Shown here: piece after piece, positions 36,803-45,540 of the stretch
Layout: each line of letters starts with the position of its first letter
How positions within the stretch are numbered: position 1 is the first letter of the stretch
NCBI RefSeq assembly: GCF_024347455.1
Contig: NZ_AP025483.1
Span: 186,001 to 250,000, forward strand
Reading direction: 5' to 3'
From: Vibrio echinoideorum
Lineage (GTDB): Bacteria > Pseudomonadota > Gammaproteobacteria > Enterobacterales > Vibrionaceae
DNA: 64,000 nt
Notes under the pieces: model-generated
Seen by the model: the letters and a program-made list of their open reading frames with translations, nothing else
What the model was told of the DNA's origin: nothing
Databases searched by the model: none
Position numbers and translations under genes: made by a program

Positions 36803-37348
36803 GGCTATCTCCTTGCTTCTATCTTAAATAGAATTGATGTTAATCAGCGACTAATAATTTTTAGATTGTGAATACAATTAAAGTTATAAAAGGTTGATTT
36901 GATAAATTTATCGTCCCTATAAAACTCTCATCTTTAATTAAAAGTTTTCACCTTAAATTAAATCTGTTTGTTATTTATATTTACAAACTCGAATGGAATT
37001 TAATTTAGCTGCGGTTATTTTATTCTTTACGCAGTTATTTAAGTTTGGTGTTGTTCACAAAAATAGTGGACAGTGCGTAAGGCGAAAATTGGCATAAAAA
37101 AGGAAAGGTTTTTTGGTTAGTTAGCTTGGATTAATATTCGATGTGGGTTCGAGAACAAGGAGGGGAGGTCACGTTAATAGGCGTTCTATATTGCTAATGG
37201 GAATAGTTCGGGAATTTTATTCAAATTTTATTTTTGTCCGTTTTTATAACTTTCTAATGTTAATTTGATTAGTGTCAAAAAACACATTGTTCAGAATATA
37301 AAAAAGGAAGCCGAAGCTTCCTTTTAGGGGTTTAGTTATCAGCGAATG
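36803..37348. other. Intergenic region upstream of the YfcC gene
   Basis: This AT-rich 546-nt gap includes the dcuA terminator (37299-37327) and the promoter region of the YfcC gene. A weak GTTTGT...ACAAAC inverted repeat occurs near 36965-36990. I see no gene. Confidence 0.5.
37299..37327 (-). terminator. Terminator after dcuA
   Basis: On the minus strand AAAAGGAAGC pairs with GCTTCCTTTT around TTCG, followed by further T. Confidence 0.85.
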
Positions 37349-38665
37349 TTAGATAAACAGTCCGCCAAATGCGAAGCCGAGTGCTACTGCGGTACTGATT
37401 GTTGCCACTCCTGGGATGAAGAATGGGTGGTTAAATACGTATTTACCAATACGAGTAGAGCCTGTGTCATCCATCTCAACTGCTGCCAGTAGCGTAGGGT
37501 AAGTTGGAAGAACAAACAGTGCACTTACCGCTGCGAATGAAGCAACAGCCGTTAATGGTGCTACGCCAATTGCTAGTGCTGCAGGCATTAGTGCGACCGT
37601 TGTTGCGCCTTGAGAATAAAGCAGCATTGAAGCGAAGAATAATACTAGAGCTAGCATCCATGGGTAGTCAGCCAGTAAAGCGCCCGCTACGTCTTTGATT
37701 TCTGCTACGTGTGCATTTACAAACGTAGAACCCAACCAAGCCACACCAAGTACACACACACATGCTGTCATACCAGAGCGGAATGTTGGAGCCGAAGAAA
37801 TCTTCGCTGCATCAATCTTAGTGAACATCACGATTGCCGCTGCTGCTGCCAGCATCACAGACATGATCGCTTCGTTACGGCCCAGTGCTGGGTTTTCAAT
37901 TAGGCCTACAGAGCTAGAGATAGCGGCTGCGTAGCAAACAACAAAACCAATCGCCGCGAGGAAGATGTAAGTCGCTTTTTTCGCTGTTGGTAGAATTTCG
38001 CGTTTCTCTTCTGTTGCCAGCTTGATTAAACCTTTCTCTAGACGCTCTTGGTAAATTGGATCGTCTTTTAGTTCACTGCCCATGTAGTTCGCTACAACCG
38101 CACCAACCATACAAGCGATGAAGGTTGTTGGAATACAAACCATCAATAGCGTTAGGTAATCGACACCAAATGGTGCAAGCATCGCTGCGAAAGCCACAAC
38201 AGCTGCCGAAATAGGCGAAGCTGTGATCGCAATTTGAGAGGCAACAACCGCAATAGAAAGAGGACGAGAAGGGCGAACACCTTGGCCTTTAGCCACTTCA
38301 GCAATCACTGGTAGTGTTGAGAAAGCGGTGTGACCTGTACCTGCCATTAATGTCATGACGAAGGTAACGATAGGTGCATAAAAGGTAATGCGCTCAGGGT
38401 GTTTACGTAAAAAGTTTTCCGCAATTTGTACCAACCAATCCATACCGCCAGCAACTTGCATTGCAGCAATCGCAGTGATTACCGACATGATGATCAAGAT
38501 TACATCAACTGGGATAAAAGATTGGCTCGTTGGAACACCAAGAATAAGTGAAAGGGCAATCACGCCAGCGCCGCCGGCAAAGCCGATACCGATACCGCCA
38601 ATTCTGGCCCCCAAAAAGATAAAGAGCAGGACGACAAATAGTTCTACTGCAATCATAAGTAACAC
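37349..38665 (-). CDS. dcuA: Anaerobic C4-dicarboxylate transporter DcuA
   Basis: DcuA exchanges aspartate, fumarate, malate or succinate across the inner membrane. The 438 residues and about ten to eleven hydrophobic segments match DcuA. FLGARIGGIGIGFAGG, SQIAITASPISAAVV, YSQGATTVALMPAALAIGVAPLTAVASFAAVSALFVLPTYPT-type regions and VFNHPFFIPG are much closer to DcuA than to DcuB. It follows aspA on the same strand, the conserved aspA-dcuA pair: aspartase supplies fumarate from the imported aspartate. Separate terminators after both genes suggest partial independence. Confidence 0.95.
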   Translation of the reverse strand: MLLMIAVELFVVLLFIFLGARIGGIGIGFAGGAGVIALSLILGVPTSQSFIPVDVILIIMSVITAIAAMQVAGGMDWLVQIAENFLRKHPERITFYAPIVTFVMTLMAGTGHTAFSTLPVIAEVAKGQGVRPSRPLSIAVVASQIAITASPISAAVVAFAAMLAPFGVDYLTLLMVCIPTTFIACMVGAVVANYMGSELKDDPIYQERLEKGLIKLATEEKREILPTAKKATYIFLAAIGFVVCYAAAISSSVGLIENPALGRNEAIMSVMLAAAAAIVMFTKIDAAKISSAPTFRSGMTACVCVLGVAWLGSTFVNAHVAEIKDVAGALLADYPWMLALVLFFASMLLYSQGATTVALMPAALAIGVAPLTAVASFAAVSALFVLPTYPTLLAAVEMDDTGSTRIGKYVFNHPFFIPGVATISTAVALGFAFGGLFI

Positions 38666-38799
38666 CTCATTTTAGATTTTATTATGTGAACATTCGTCGA
38701 TGGAATATTCACATAATAGTTCTATTGTTTAGATTCAATTGAGCAAAAAGGCAATTAACGGGAAATCCACAAATTAAGCATGGTTAACCGTATTGGAGC

Positions 38800-38830
38800 C
38801 TAAAAAAGGGCTCCGTTTGGAGCCCTGTTT
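38800..38830 (-). terminator. Terminator after aspA
   Basis: On the minus strand AGGGCTCC pairs with GGAGCCCT around AAAC, followed by six T. It lies between aspA and dcuA and probably allows some readthrough. Confidence 0.82.
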
Positions 38831-38837
38831 GCTAGAT

Positions 38838-40289
38838 TTACTCGTAGCGTTTTGCTTTATACTGAGGATGCATCAAATTTTCAACAGAGAAAATGTCATC
38901 AAGTTCTTCTTCGGTTAATAAACCGCGCTCTAGAACCACATCGCGAACGCTCTTACCTGTTTCTGCACAGATCTTACCTACAATGTCACCCTCGTGGTGG
39001 CCAATGTATGGGTTTAGGTAAGTAACGATACCGATAGAGTTGAATACGTGAGACTCACACACTTCTTTGTTTACCGTAATGCCGTCTACACACTTGTCGC
39101 GTAGGTTCACACATGCGTTTGTTAGAATGTCTAGAGACTCAAACATGCTTTGTGCAATAACGGGTTCCATTACGTTCAGTTGAAGTTGACCGCCTTCTGC
39201 AGCGAAAGAAACCGTGTTGTCGTTACCTAGAACTTTAAAGCAAACTTGGTTTACTACTTCAGGTACAACTGGGTTTACTTTAGCAGGCATGATTGAAGAA
39301 CCCGCTTGCAGTTCAGGTAGGTTTAATTCATTGAAGCCAGTACGTGGACCTGAAGACAGTAGGCGTAAATCGTTACAAATCTTAGACAGTTTAACGGCTA
39401 GACGTTTAAGCGCGCCGTGCGTCATTACGTATGCGCCACAGTCAGATGTTGCTTCGATCAAATCTTCAGCAGCAACACACTCTAGGCCAGTTACTTCTGC
39501 TAGGTGTTTAACCGCTAGACCTTGGTAACCCGGTGCTGCATTTAGACCCGTACCGATAGCTGTTGCGCCTAAGTTTACTTCAAGCAGTAGTTTTGAAGTG
39601 TATTCTAGGTTTTTGATTTCTTCATTGATGGTTACAGCCCAAGCGTGGAACTCTTGGCCAACTGTCATTGGAACTGCGTCTTGAAGTTGAGTACGACCCA
39701 TTTTCAAGATTGTGTTGAATTCTTGGCTTTTAAGCTCGAATGCCCCTTTTAGGTACTCGATAGCATCAATCAGTTTGCGAACGCTGTTGTAAACAGAGAT
39801 ACGGAAGCCAGTTGGGTAAGCACAGTTTGTAGATTGGCTGCGGTTTACGTGGTCATTTGGGTTGATGAACTCATATTGGCCTTTTTCTTTGCCCATCAGT
39901 TCAAGTGCAACGTTAGCAACCACTTCGTTCGCGTTCATGTTTACAGAAGTACCAGCGCCACCTTGGAAAACGTCCGATGGGAACTGATCCATACACTTGC
40001 CAGTGTCTAGAATTAGGTCACAAGCTTCAATAATGTATTTAGCCACTTCGCTTGGAATTACACCTAACTCTTTGTTTGCTAAAGCCGCTGCTTTTTTTGT
40101 CATCACCATACCGCGAACGAATTCAGGTACATCTGAGATCGTTACATTTGAGATATTGAAGTTTTCAATTGCGCGTAGAGTGTGGATGCCGTAGTAAGCA
40201 TCAGCTGGAACATGACGTTGACCTAAAAGATCTTCTTCGAGACGAGTAGCTTGGGGAGCTTCAACTTGAGCTTCTGATTGAGTAGCCAT
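38838..40289 (-). CDS. aspA: Aspartate ammonia-lyase
   Basis: Aspartase splits aspartate into fumarate and ammonia. The 483 residues belong to the fumarase/aspartase superfamily, with [14 protein letters not shown] (110-123), [11 protein letters not shown] (145-155) and the signature [11 protein letters not shown] (330-340). The QSTN form and Ala in PAK distinguish it from the FumC at 19.2 kb. A roughly 15-residue N-terminal tail rich in Gln/Glu/Ala precedes the region aligned with E. coli AspA. It is divergent from fxsA, as in E. coli, and dcuA follows. Confidence 0.96.
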   Translation of the reverse strand: MATQSEAQVEAPQATRLEEDLLGQRHVPADAYYGIHTLRAIENFNISNVTISDVPEFVRGMVMTKKAAALANKELGVIPSEVAKYIIEACDLILDTGKCMDQFPSDVFQGGAGTSVNMNANEVVANVALELMGKEKGQYEFINPNDHVNRSQSTNCAYPTGFRISVYNSVRKLIDAIEYLKGAFELKSQEFNTILKMGRTQLQDAVPMTVGQEFHAWAVTINEEIKNLEYTSKLLLEVNLGATAIGTGLNAAPGYQGLAVKHLAEVTGLECVAAEDLIEATSDCGAYVMTHGALKRLAVKLSKICNDLRLLSSGPRTGFNELNLPELQAGSSIMPAKVNPVVPEVVNQVCFKVLGNDNTVSFAAEGGQLQLNVMEPVIAQSMFESLDILTNACVNLRDKCVDGITVNKEVCESHVFNSIGIVTYLNPYIGHHEGDIVGKICAETGKSVRDVVLERGLLTEEELDDIFSVENLMHPQYKAKRYE

Positions 40290-40573
40290 AACAGGATCCT
40301 TAGAGAATTATTCTGATTATATAGTTAGTTATTAGCCTATTCTGTGTGCAAATACTCCGTTCGCTAGAATATTGGGCTGATAAATCCGTCCTGACTTATG
40401 TGGCACATGATACTGTACTTAGCGCATAAAAATATTAACTTGATCACCTTTTTCGTTTTTGTTGCGTCAATATTTAGTAAACTTATTCGGGGTCAATAAA
40501 CACGCTTATTTACAGGATAAATTTGAGATTGGTAGGGCTTTCAGCGTAAACTGGATGTAACAAAGGAGGGCGT

Positions 40574-41113
40574 GTGTTTCCTATCTTATTATTACTATTT
40601 ATCTTCGTACCGATCATTGAGATTGGCTTATTTATTCAAGTTGGTGGCTTCTTAGGATTGTGGCCAACTATTGCGTTGGTTTTGATTACCGCATTTGTTG
40701 GTGCATCTCTTGTTCGTAGCCAAGGTATTCAGACACTAATGTCTGTTCAAGGTCGATTACAACAAGGTGAAATGCCAGCTCAACAGATTATTGAAGGCGT
40801 GATGCTTGCAGTGGCCGGTGTATTGCTGCTAACTCCGGGCTTTATGACGGACGCTCTGGGTATGTTGGTATTGCTTCCAGCACCACGTGCCATCATCGCG
40901 AAAAAGATGATGGAGAAAATGGTGGTGACCAATATGTCTGGCGGCTTCCATGCGGGTGGACAAAGTGGTTTTGGCCAGAGTCCATTTGGACAAGACCCAT
41001 TCAGTTCAGGTTCGTTTAAGCAAGATCCATCTGACCAATCAAAAGACGGCAACACCTTTGAGGGTGAATTTGAGAAGAAAGACGACGATAATGATCGTAA
41101 CCGCTTAAACTAA
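40574..41113 (+). CDS. fxsA: FxsA family membrane protein
   Basis: FxsA is a small inner-membrane protein whose overproduction in E. coli hinders exclusion of phage T7 by the F plasmid; its normal role is unclear. The 179 residues have hydrophobic segments at about 1-22, 24-45 and 73-95 and a Gly/Ser/Asp-rich soluble tail. The start is GTG at 40574, fixed by the strong AAGGAGG just upstream and the family beginning MFPILLLLFIFVPIIEI. It is divergent from aspA, the common neighbour. The C-terminal tail with FGQSPFGQDPFSSGSF is low complexity. Confidence 0.92.
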   Translation: MFPILLLLFIFVPIIEIGLFIQVGGFLGLWPTIALVLITAFVGASLVRSQGIQTLMSVQGRLQQGEMPAQQIIEGVMLAVAGVLLLTPGFMTDALGMLVLLPAPRAIIAKKMMEKMVVTNMSGGFHAGGQSGFGQSPFGQDPFSSGSFKQDPSDQSKDGNTFEGEFEKKDDDNDRNRLN

Positions 41114-41150
41114 TCCAGTTTCCCTCTTTATATAGAGGGGAGACAAAAAC

Positions 41151-41206
41151 AAAAGGCTCTTACCTTTATCCTTCACATAAAAGCGATAATGGTAAGAGCC
41201 TTTTTT
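41151..41206 (+). terminator. Long-stem terminator after fxsA
   Basis: AAGGCTCTTACC pairs with GGTAAGAGCCTT and an inner TTATC/GATAA extends the stem; TTTTTT follows. Confidence 0.85.
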
Positions 41207-41233
41207 ATTGCGTGTCGCCTGCTGTTTACTATT

Positions 41234-41282
41234 GATAGCAGATAGCAGATAGCAGATAGCAGATAGCAGATAGCAGATAGCA
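41234..41282. repeat. GATAGCA tandem repeat
   Basis: Seven perfect copies of the 7-bp unit GATAGCA lie between the fxsA terminator and the trmL stop. On the plus strand each copy contains TAG. Confidence 0.92.
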
Positions 41283-41328
41283 GGAGCCGGTAACAGGCCG
41301 TGTCAGCGGTTATTTACTGAGATTGGGA

Positions 41329-41808
41329 TTACACCGCGCCTTCGAAACCCATTTGACGCCACGCTTCAAAAGCAATAATCGCGACCGCGTTTGATAGGTT
41401 CAAGCTACGCGCGTCTGGCATCATTGGAATACGAATGCGCTGCTCCATCGGCATGCTTTCAATAAATTCAGCGGGTAGGCCGCGTGTCTCTGGGCCAAAC
41501 ATCAGTACATCACCGTGCTGGAATTTAGCATCAACGTGGTGGCCTGTGGTTTTGGTGGTGCAAGCAAAGATACGGTAGTCACCTTCACGTTCATTCTCTA
41601 AGTACTCAAGAAATGCTTCTAGATTCTTGTGGCGTTTTACTCGCGCTAGGTCGTGGTAGTCCAAACCGGCACGGCGCACTTTCTTCTCTTCAAAATCAAA
41701 ACCAAGCGGCTCAATTAGGTGTAGGTTCGCACCACAGTTAGCAGATAGGCGGATGATGTTACCCGTATTGGGTGCAATTTCTGGTTCGTATAGAGCGATA
41801 TCAAACAT
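41329..41808 (-). CDS. trmL: tRNA (cytidine(34)-2'-O)-methyltransferase
   Basis: TrmL methylates the wobble ribose of tRNA-Leu isoacceptors. The 159 residues form a minimal SPOUT knot domain, with NTGNIIRL (14-21), a central FGPETRGLP and the C-terminal [10 protein letters not shown] that makes the SAM-binding knot. There is no extra RNA-binding domain, as in E. coli TrmL (157). It lies alone between fxsA and sodA, and the intervening gap on its 3' side holds the GATAGCA repeat. Confidence 0.94.
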   Translation of the reverse strand: MFDIALYEPEIAPNTGNIIRLSANCGANLHLIEPLGFDFEEKKVRRAGLDYHDLARVKRHKNLEAFLEYLENEREGDYRIFACTTKTTGHHVDAKFQHGDVLMFGPETRGLPAEFIESMPMEQRIRIPMMPDARSLNLSNAVAIIAFEAWRQMGFEGAV

Positions 41809-41921
41809 GTTGGTTCACAAGAATAATCAAAGATAGCCAGAGTATACGGTGGCAAGCTGAGTGAGTACAGTTCACCACCTGTTGGCTATGCGAGTGATGC
41901 AAGTCAGATTCACTAAGATAG

Positions 41922-42539
41922 TTATGCTTGTTTGGCTAGTACCTGAGCATAGTTTTCAGAGACAGCTTTCCAGTTCACAACATTCCACCATGCATTGATA
42001 TAGTCAGGGCGGCGGTTTTGGTAGCTGATGTAGTAAGCGTGCTCCCAAACATCCAAAGCGAGAATCGGTTCTCCGTTGCTGGCGATAGTGTCCATCCACG
42101 GATTATCTTGGTTTGATGTTGAGATGATTTTAAGTTTGCCGGCTTCTACGACTAACCAAGCAAAGCCAGAGCCAAAAGTATTGATTGCAGCTTGAGCAAA
42201 CTGGTCTTGGAAAGTTTCGAAGTCTCCGAATGTACTATTGATCGCTTCACCTAGCTCGTCAGCTGGTTCACCACCACCATCTTGTGACATACAATTCCAA
42301 TACAGAATATGGTTGTAGTAACCACCGCCATTATTGCGAACGGCGGGACTGTGCTGAGAGATGTTAGCGAAAATTTCGGTGAGTGACTGGTGCTCAAGCT
42401 CGCTACCTGAGACCGCAGCAACAAACTTATCGTAATAGGTTCTATGGTGCTTGCTGTAATGCACTTCCATCGTTTTAGCATCAATGTAAGGTTCTAGGGC
42501 ATCGTAAGCGTAGGGTAGATCCGGGAAAGTGTGTGACAT
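41922..42539 (-). CDS. sodA: Superoxide dismutase, Mn-type
   Basis: The enzyme converts superoxide to peroxide and oxygen in the cytoplasm. The 205 residues carry the metal ligands in HYSKHH, NHILYW and DVWEHAYY. Residues that distinguish metal use point to Mn: Gly-Gly in NNGGGYYNH and Gln-Asp in STSNQDNP. However, LYWNCMSQDGGGEP looks like the Fe-type, so it is a mosaic. A Fur box (42575-42593) precedes it, so it should be induced when iron is scarce, as E. coli sodA is. A perfect 11-bp hairpin ends right at the ATG. It follows cpxA by 76 nt. Confidence 0.93.
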   Translation of the reverse strand: MSHTFPDLPYAYDALEPYIDAKTMEVHYSKHHRTYYDKFVAAVSGSELEHQSLTEIFANISQHSPAVRNNGGGYYNHILYWNCMSQDGGGEPADELGEAINSTFGDFETFQDQFAQAAINTFGSGFAWLVVEAGKLKIISTSNQDNPWMDTIASNGEPILALDVWEHAYYISYQNRRPDYINAWWNVVNWKAVSENYAQVLAKQA

Positions 42540-42569
42540 GGTAAATCCTCCTTAATTAGAGGATTTACC
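42540..42569 (-). promoter_or_regulatory. Hairpin enclosing the sodA ribosome-binding site
   Basis: GGTAAATCCTC and GAGGATTTACC are perfect 11-bp arms with an 8-nt loop. The 3' arm ends at the base before ATG, and the Shine-Dalgarno AAGGAGG lies across loop and arm. Folding would hinder initiation. Confidence 0.75.
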
Positions 42570-42574
42570 ATAAT

Positions 42575-42593
42575 GATAATAACTCTCATTATC
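42575..42593. promoter_or_regulatory. Fur box upstream of sodA
   Basis: GATAATAACTCTCATTATC matches 15 of 19 positions of the Fur consensus GATAATGATAATCATTATC, with both outer hexamers perfect. Confidence 0.75.
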
Positions 42594-42615
42594 AACTGTG
42601 ATCTTTGTAAGGGTA

Positions 42616-43998
42616 TTACGCTGGTATGATAGGAAGCGTGATTTCTAGTTGTAATCCACCTAGTTTACTGCGGCTTGCAGTGATAGTTCCACTGTGTTGG
42701 CGAATCGCACTTTCAGTAATGGTTAGCCCCAATCCGGTTCCTCCTGAGTTTCGATCTCTCGCCGTTGAAACACGATAGAAAGGTCGGAAAATCGAATCCA
42801 ATTCGTCATCAGGAACGCCTTCGCCGTTGTCATTCACGCAAATCGTCAGTTGGTCTTGTTGAACGCTAAATTCCACATCAACCTGATCTTTACCGTAGTA
42901 GATGGCATTGCGAGTGATATTGTCTAGCGCGCTCATTAACAGCTTTGGGTTGCCTGAAATAGAGCGATCTGGGATCTCTGAGAATTTCATCTGCTTACCC
43001 ATTTGCTCTGCTTCAAACTCTGCATCTTTTAGGATCTCTTCCCATAAGCTCGATAAGGGTTGCACTTCACGAGTGATGTGACTGTCGACTTGCATGCGAG
43101 ATAAAGTTAAAAGCTCACTGATCATCTGCTCTAGACGCTGTGCTTCGGTATCGATACGTTCAAGTTCTTGGCTGTCGCCTTGCTTACGAATCGCAAGTGC
43201 ATTCGCCATGCGTAATCGAGTGAGCGGAGAGCGCAATTCATGAGATATATCAGACAGTAAACGTTGTTGTCCCGAAATCATCTGATTTACCGCTTCGACC
43301 ATCTGGTTAAAGCTCTCACCGGCTTGTCTGAATTCTGACGTGCCTTTTTCCAGTTGAGGATCGACCTCAAACTGACCTTTAGCAACGCGTTGCGCTGCAA
43401 GTTCCAGCCTTCGTGCTGGTTGGCTTAGTGCCCAAGCTAACCAAAGTAGCAGTGGGGTACTCGCCAGCATAACGGCAAGTAATAACTGTAACGGTTTATC
43501 AAACAGTCGTAGTAAAAATGGCGGTGGTTGATCCCATTTCACTCCGATATACATCATTAGATCTTCACCTGCGAGTGCGACTGGTATTGGGCCTGCCACC
43601 ATGTAGTGCCCATACAGCTTTTGCTTTGGCACTTCAGGGTTATCAATCGTAGTCACGAAATTACGAATCGCTTTTACTTTGTAATCGGAATGCTTTTTAG
43701 TCGTTAACACCGAGCCTTCAAGATCGGTCAGGTACATGCGGGGACGCGTGTCTTTTCGGCTTCGTGTCGGGCCTTCCAGTTGGAAGACAATCTTGCCTAA
43801 GTTGTCTTCTTTGGCGAATCGCTTCTCTGTGCTCTTCGCAATACGTTCTAATTTCTTGAGGTGGTCGACTGGTACATCGCGAGCAACTCGTGGATCTAAG
43901 TGTGGCAGTGATAGCACCGACAAAAGCACCAGTAACATGGTGAACCAAAAGATAGCAAAGATACGTCCATATAAGCTGGTGATTTTAGGTATACGCAT
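42616..43998 (-). CDS. cpxA: Envelope-stress sensor histidine kinase CpxA
   Basis: CpxA senses envelope protein stress and phosphorylates CpxR. The 460 residues show a first transmembrane helix (about 11-31), a periplasmic domain (about 32-165), a second helix (about 168-190), a HAMP domain (about 190-243), the HisKA domain with H253 in SDISHELRSPLTR, and the ATPase domain (NAIYYG, DNGEGVPD, GGTGLGLTI). Its ATG overlaps the cpxR stop codon (TAATG), so translation is coupled. sodA lies downstream after 76 nt. Full length compared with E. coli CpxA (457). Confidence 0.96.
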   Translation of the reverse strand: MRIPKITSLYGRIFAIFWFTMLLVLLSVLSLPHLDPRVARDVPVDHLKKLERIAKSTEKRFAKEDNLGKIVFQLEGPTRSRKDTRPRMYLTDLEGSVLTTKKHSDYKVKAIRNFVTTIDNPEVPKQKLYGHYMVAGPIPVALAGEDLMMYIGVKWDQPPPFLLRLFDKPLQLLLAVMLASTPLLLWLAWALSQPARRLELAAQRVAKGQFEVDPQLEKGTSEFRQAGESFNQMVEAVNQMISGQQRLLSDISHELRSPLTRLRMANALAIRKQGDSQELERIDTEAQRLEQMISELLTLSRMQVDSHITREVQPLSSLWEEILKDAEFEAEQMGKQMKFSEIPDRSISGNPKLLMSALDNITRNAIYYGKDQVDVEFSVQQDQLTICVNDNGEGVPDDELDSIFRPFYRVSTARDRNSGGTGLGLTITESAIRQHSGTITASRSKLGGLQLEITLPIIPA

Positions 43999-44687
43999 TA
44001 ATCCTCCTCTACTAATAAATAGCCACGACCTCGCAAGGTTTTGATTCGAGGTTTCCCGCCACTGCGTTCTGGAATTTTCTTACGTAGGTTTGATATATGC
44101 ATATCAATTGCGCGGTCAAACGCCGCCAACCGTTTACCTAACACATCTAGGCTTAATGCTTCTTTAGTGATCACCTGTCCCGGATTCTGGATCAAGTGGC
44201 TCAATAGGGCGAACTCTGTGGTGGTGAGGTCGAGCACTTGCCCATTACAGTAAGCTTCTTGTTTACCGGGAAAAATCTCTATGTCTTGGTATTGAATGGT
44301 GTCACTGGCGGTCTTTGGTGAAGTGTTGGTTTGCGTGCGACGCAAGATGGCACGAATACGAGCAAGTAACTCGCGGTCACTAAACGGTTTTGGTAAGTAA
44401 TCATCCGCGCCAAGCTCAAGGCCGATAACACGGTCGATCTCTTCACCTTTTGCCGTCAGCATCAATACTGGCGTTTCCCAATTTTCTCTCAGTTTCTTTA
44501 GTGTTTCCATGCCATTAAGACGCGGCATCATTACATCTAATAGGATCAGGTCAATCTCATCATTAATGGCATCGAGCCCGGCATAGCCATCATTGGCTTC
44601 GAAAACAGTAAAGCCCTCAAAGCTAAGAATGTCTTTAAGTAAGCTGGTTAATTCGGTGTCGTCATCAATAAGAAGAATGTTCGCCAT
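43998..44687 (-). CDS. cpxR: Envelope-stress response regulator CpxR
   Basis: CpxR is the OmpR-type DNA-binding regulator of the envelope-stress response. The 229 residues comprise a receiver domain with the acidic cluster at 8-10, phospho-acceptor D51 (LILLDVMMPRLNG) and a conserved K near 103, and a winged-helix domain (about 130-229) ending TLRGRGYLL. It overlaps cpxA by one base. It is divergent from cpxP, and a perfect CpxR box (44752-44766) lies in the shared 180-nt region, indicating autoregulation and control of cpxP. Confidence 0.97.
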   Translation of the reverse strand: MANILLIDDDTELTSLLKDILSFEGFTVFEANDGYAGLDAINDEIDLILLDVMMPRLNGMETLKKLRENWETPVLMLTAKGEEIDRVIGLELGADDYLPKPFSDRELLARIRAILRRTQTNTSPKTASDTIQYQDIEIFPGKQEAYCNGQVLDLTTTEFALLSHLIQNPGQVITKEALSLDVLGKRLAAFDRAIDMHISNLRKKIPERSGGKPRIKTLRGRGYLLVEED

Positions 44688-44751
44688 TGGGAAGCCTTAA
44701 TCGGTTATTTACACGTTAATAATACTGCTAATTATTTGTTCGCTTGCACTC

Positions 44752-44766
44752 TTTACGATTCTTTAC
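44752..44766 (-). promoter_or_regulatory. CpxR box in the cpxR-cpxP region
   Basis: On the minus strand GTAAA-GAATC-GTAAA is an exact match to the CpxR consensus GTAAA-N5-GTAAA. A further GTAAA half site occurs at 44782-44786, one more turn away. Confidence 0.85.
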
Positions 44767-44867
44767 GCTTTCTAAACGTCACTTTACGAGAGAAAGACTA
44801 ATCTATATTCAAGCGCTGAGAAACAGACGCAACACATGACTTATTATACCGAATTGAGGCAACAATT

Positions 44868-45377
44868 ATGAAAATGACTAAGAAACTTGTACTAGCAGCT
44901 GCGGCACTTCCATTAATGTTAGGTACAGCAAGCGCGTTCGCATATGGCGGCGGCGATAAAGGCGACCACAAAGGCATGCACGGTAAATGTGGCGGATTCG
45001 ATAAAAAAGTGATGCGTCAACTAGACTTAACTGACGCTCAAAAAACAGAATTAAAAGAAATGCGCGAAGCGAATCGTGCAGAGATGAAAGCAAAACACTC
45101 AGGTAACAAAGCCGACAAAATGGCGCAAATGAAGGCGCATCATGAGAAAGTTCAAGATTTAGTACTAGCAGACAACTTTGATGAAGCGGCAGCTAACGAC
45201 CTAGCAAGCCAAATGGTAGAGAAGCAAACTGAGCGTCGCGTAGCAATGATGAAAAAGCAGCATCAAATGATGAGCGTACTGACAGCAGAGCAAAAAACTC
45301 AGCTGAAAGAAATCCAACAAGAGCGCATGACTAAGTGTGCTGACAAAATGGAAAAGCACATGAACAAAGACAAATAG
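44868..45377 (+). CDS. cpxP: Spy/CpxP family periplasmic protein
   Basis: CpxP is a periplasmic chaperone-like inhibitor of CpxA. The 169-residue precursor starts with a signal peptide (MKMTKKLVLAAAALPLMLG, cleavage near SAFA-Y at about 25-26). It contains two family LTxxQ-type motifs, LTDAQKTELKEM (about 54-65) and LTAEQKTQLKEI (about 144-155), in a long helical, His/Lys/Met-rich sequence. It is divergent from cpxRA with the CpxR box between. Its 3' UTR of about 65 nt ends in a U-rich terminator, and in E. coli the equivalent yields the small RNA CpxQ. Confidence 0.93.
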   Translation: MKMTKKLVLAAAALPLMLGTASAFAYGGGDKGDHKGMHGKCGGFDKKVMRQLDLTDAQKTELKEMREANRAEMKAKHSGNKADKMAQMKAHHEKVQDLVLADNFDEAAANDLASQMVEKQTERRVAMMKKQHQMMSVLTAEQKTQLKEIQQERMTKCADKMEKHMNKDK

Positions 45378-45416
45378 TCTTTAGTTTAATCTGGTGCTAA
45401 GCCACTAGAATGATGT

Positions 45417-45446
45417 GAAAAAGCGGCCGTGTGCCGCTTTTTTTGA
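45417..45446 (+). terminator. Terminator after cpxP
   Basis: AAAGCGGC pairs with GCCGCTTT around CGTGT, followed by a long T run (eight T in total). Confidence 0.88.
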
Positions 45447-45540
45447 TCCCTTTAAATGAATGTTTTACATCATGGCTGTCATATTCAATTGATTGTTTGC
45501 AGGTTATACTTTGTCCTATCAGCCATTTTGTAGCCAATTT

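Noticed and set aside
40440..40460. FNR site before aspA
   Set aside because: Only one half (TTGAT) is present; the second half does not match ATCAA.
41234..41282. CRISPR-like repeat array
   Set aside because: The 7-bp units are contiguous without spacers, so this is a simple tandem repeat; the same holds for the TAAC, GAGAA and 8-bp arrays.
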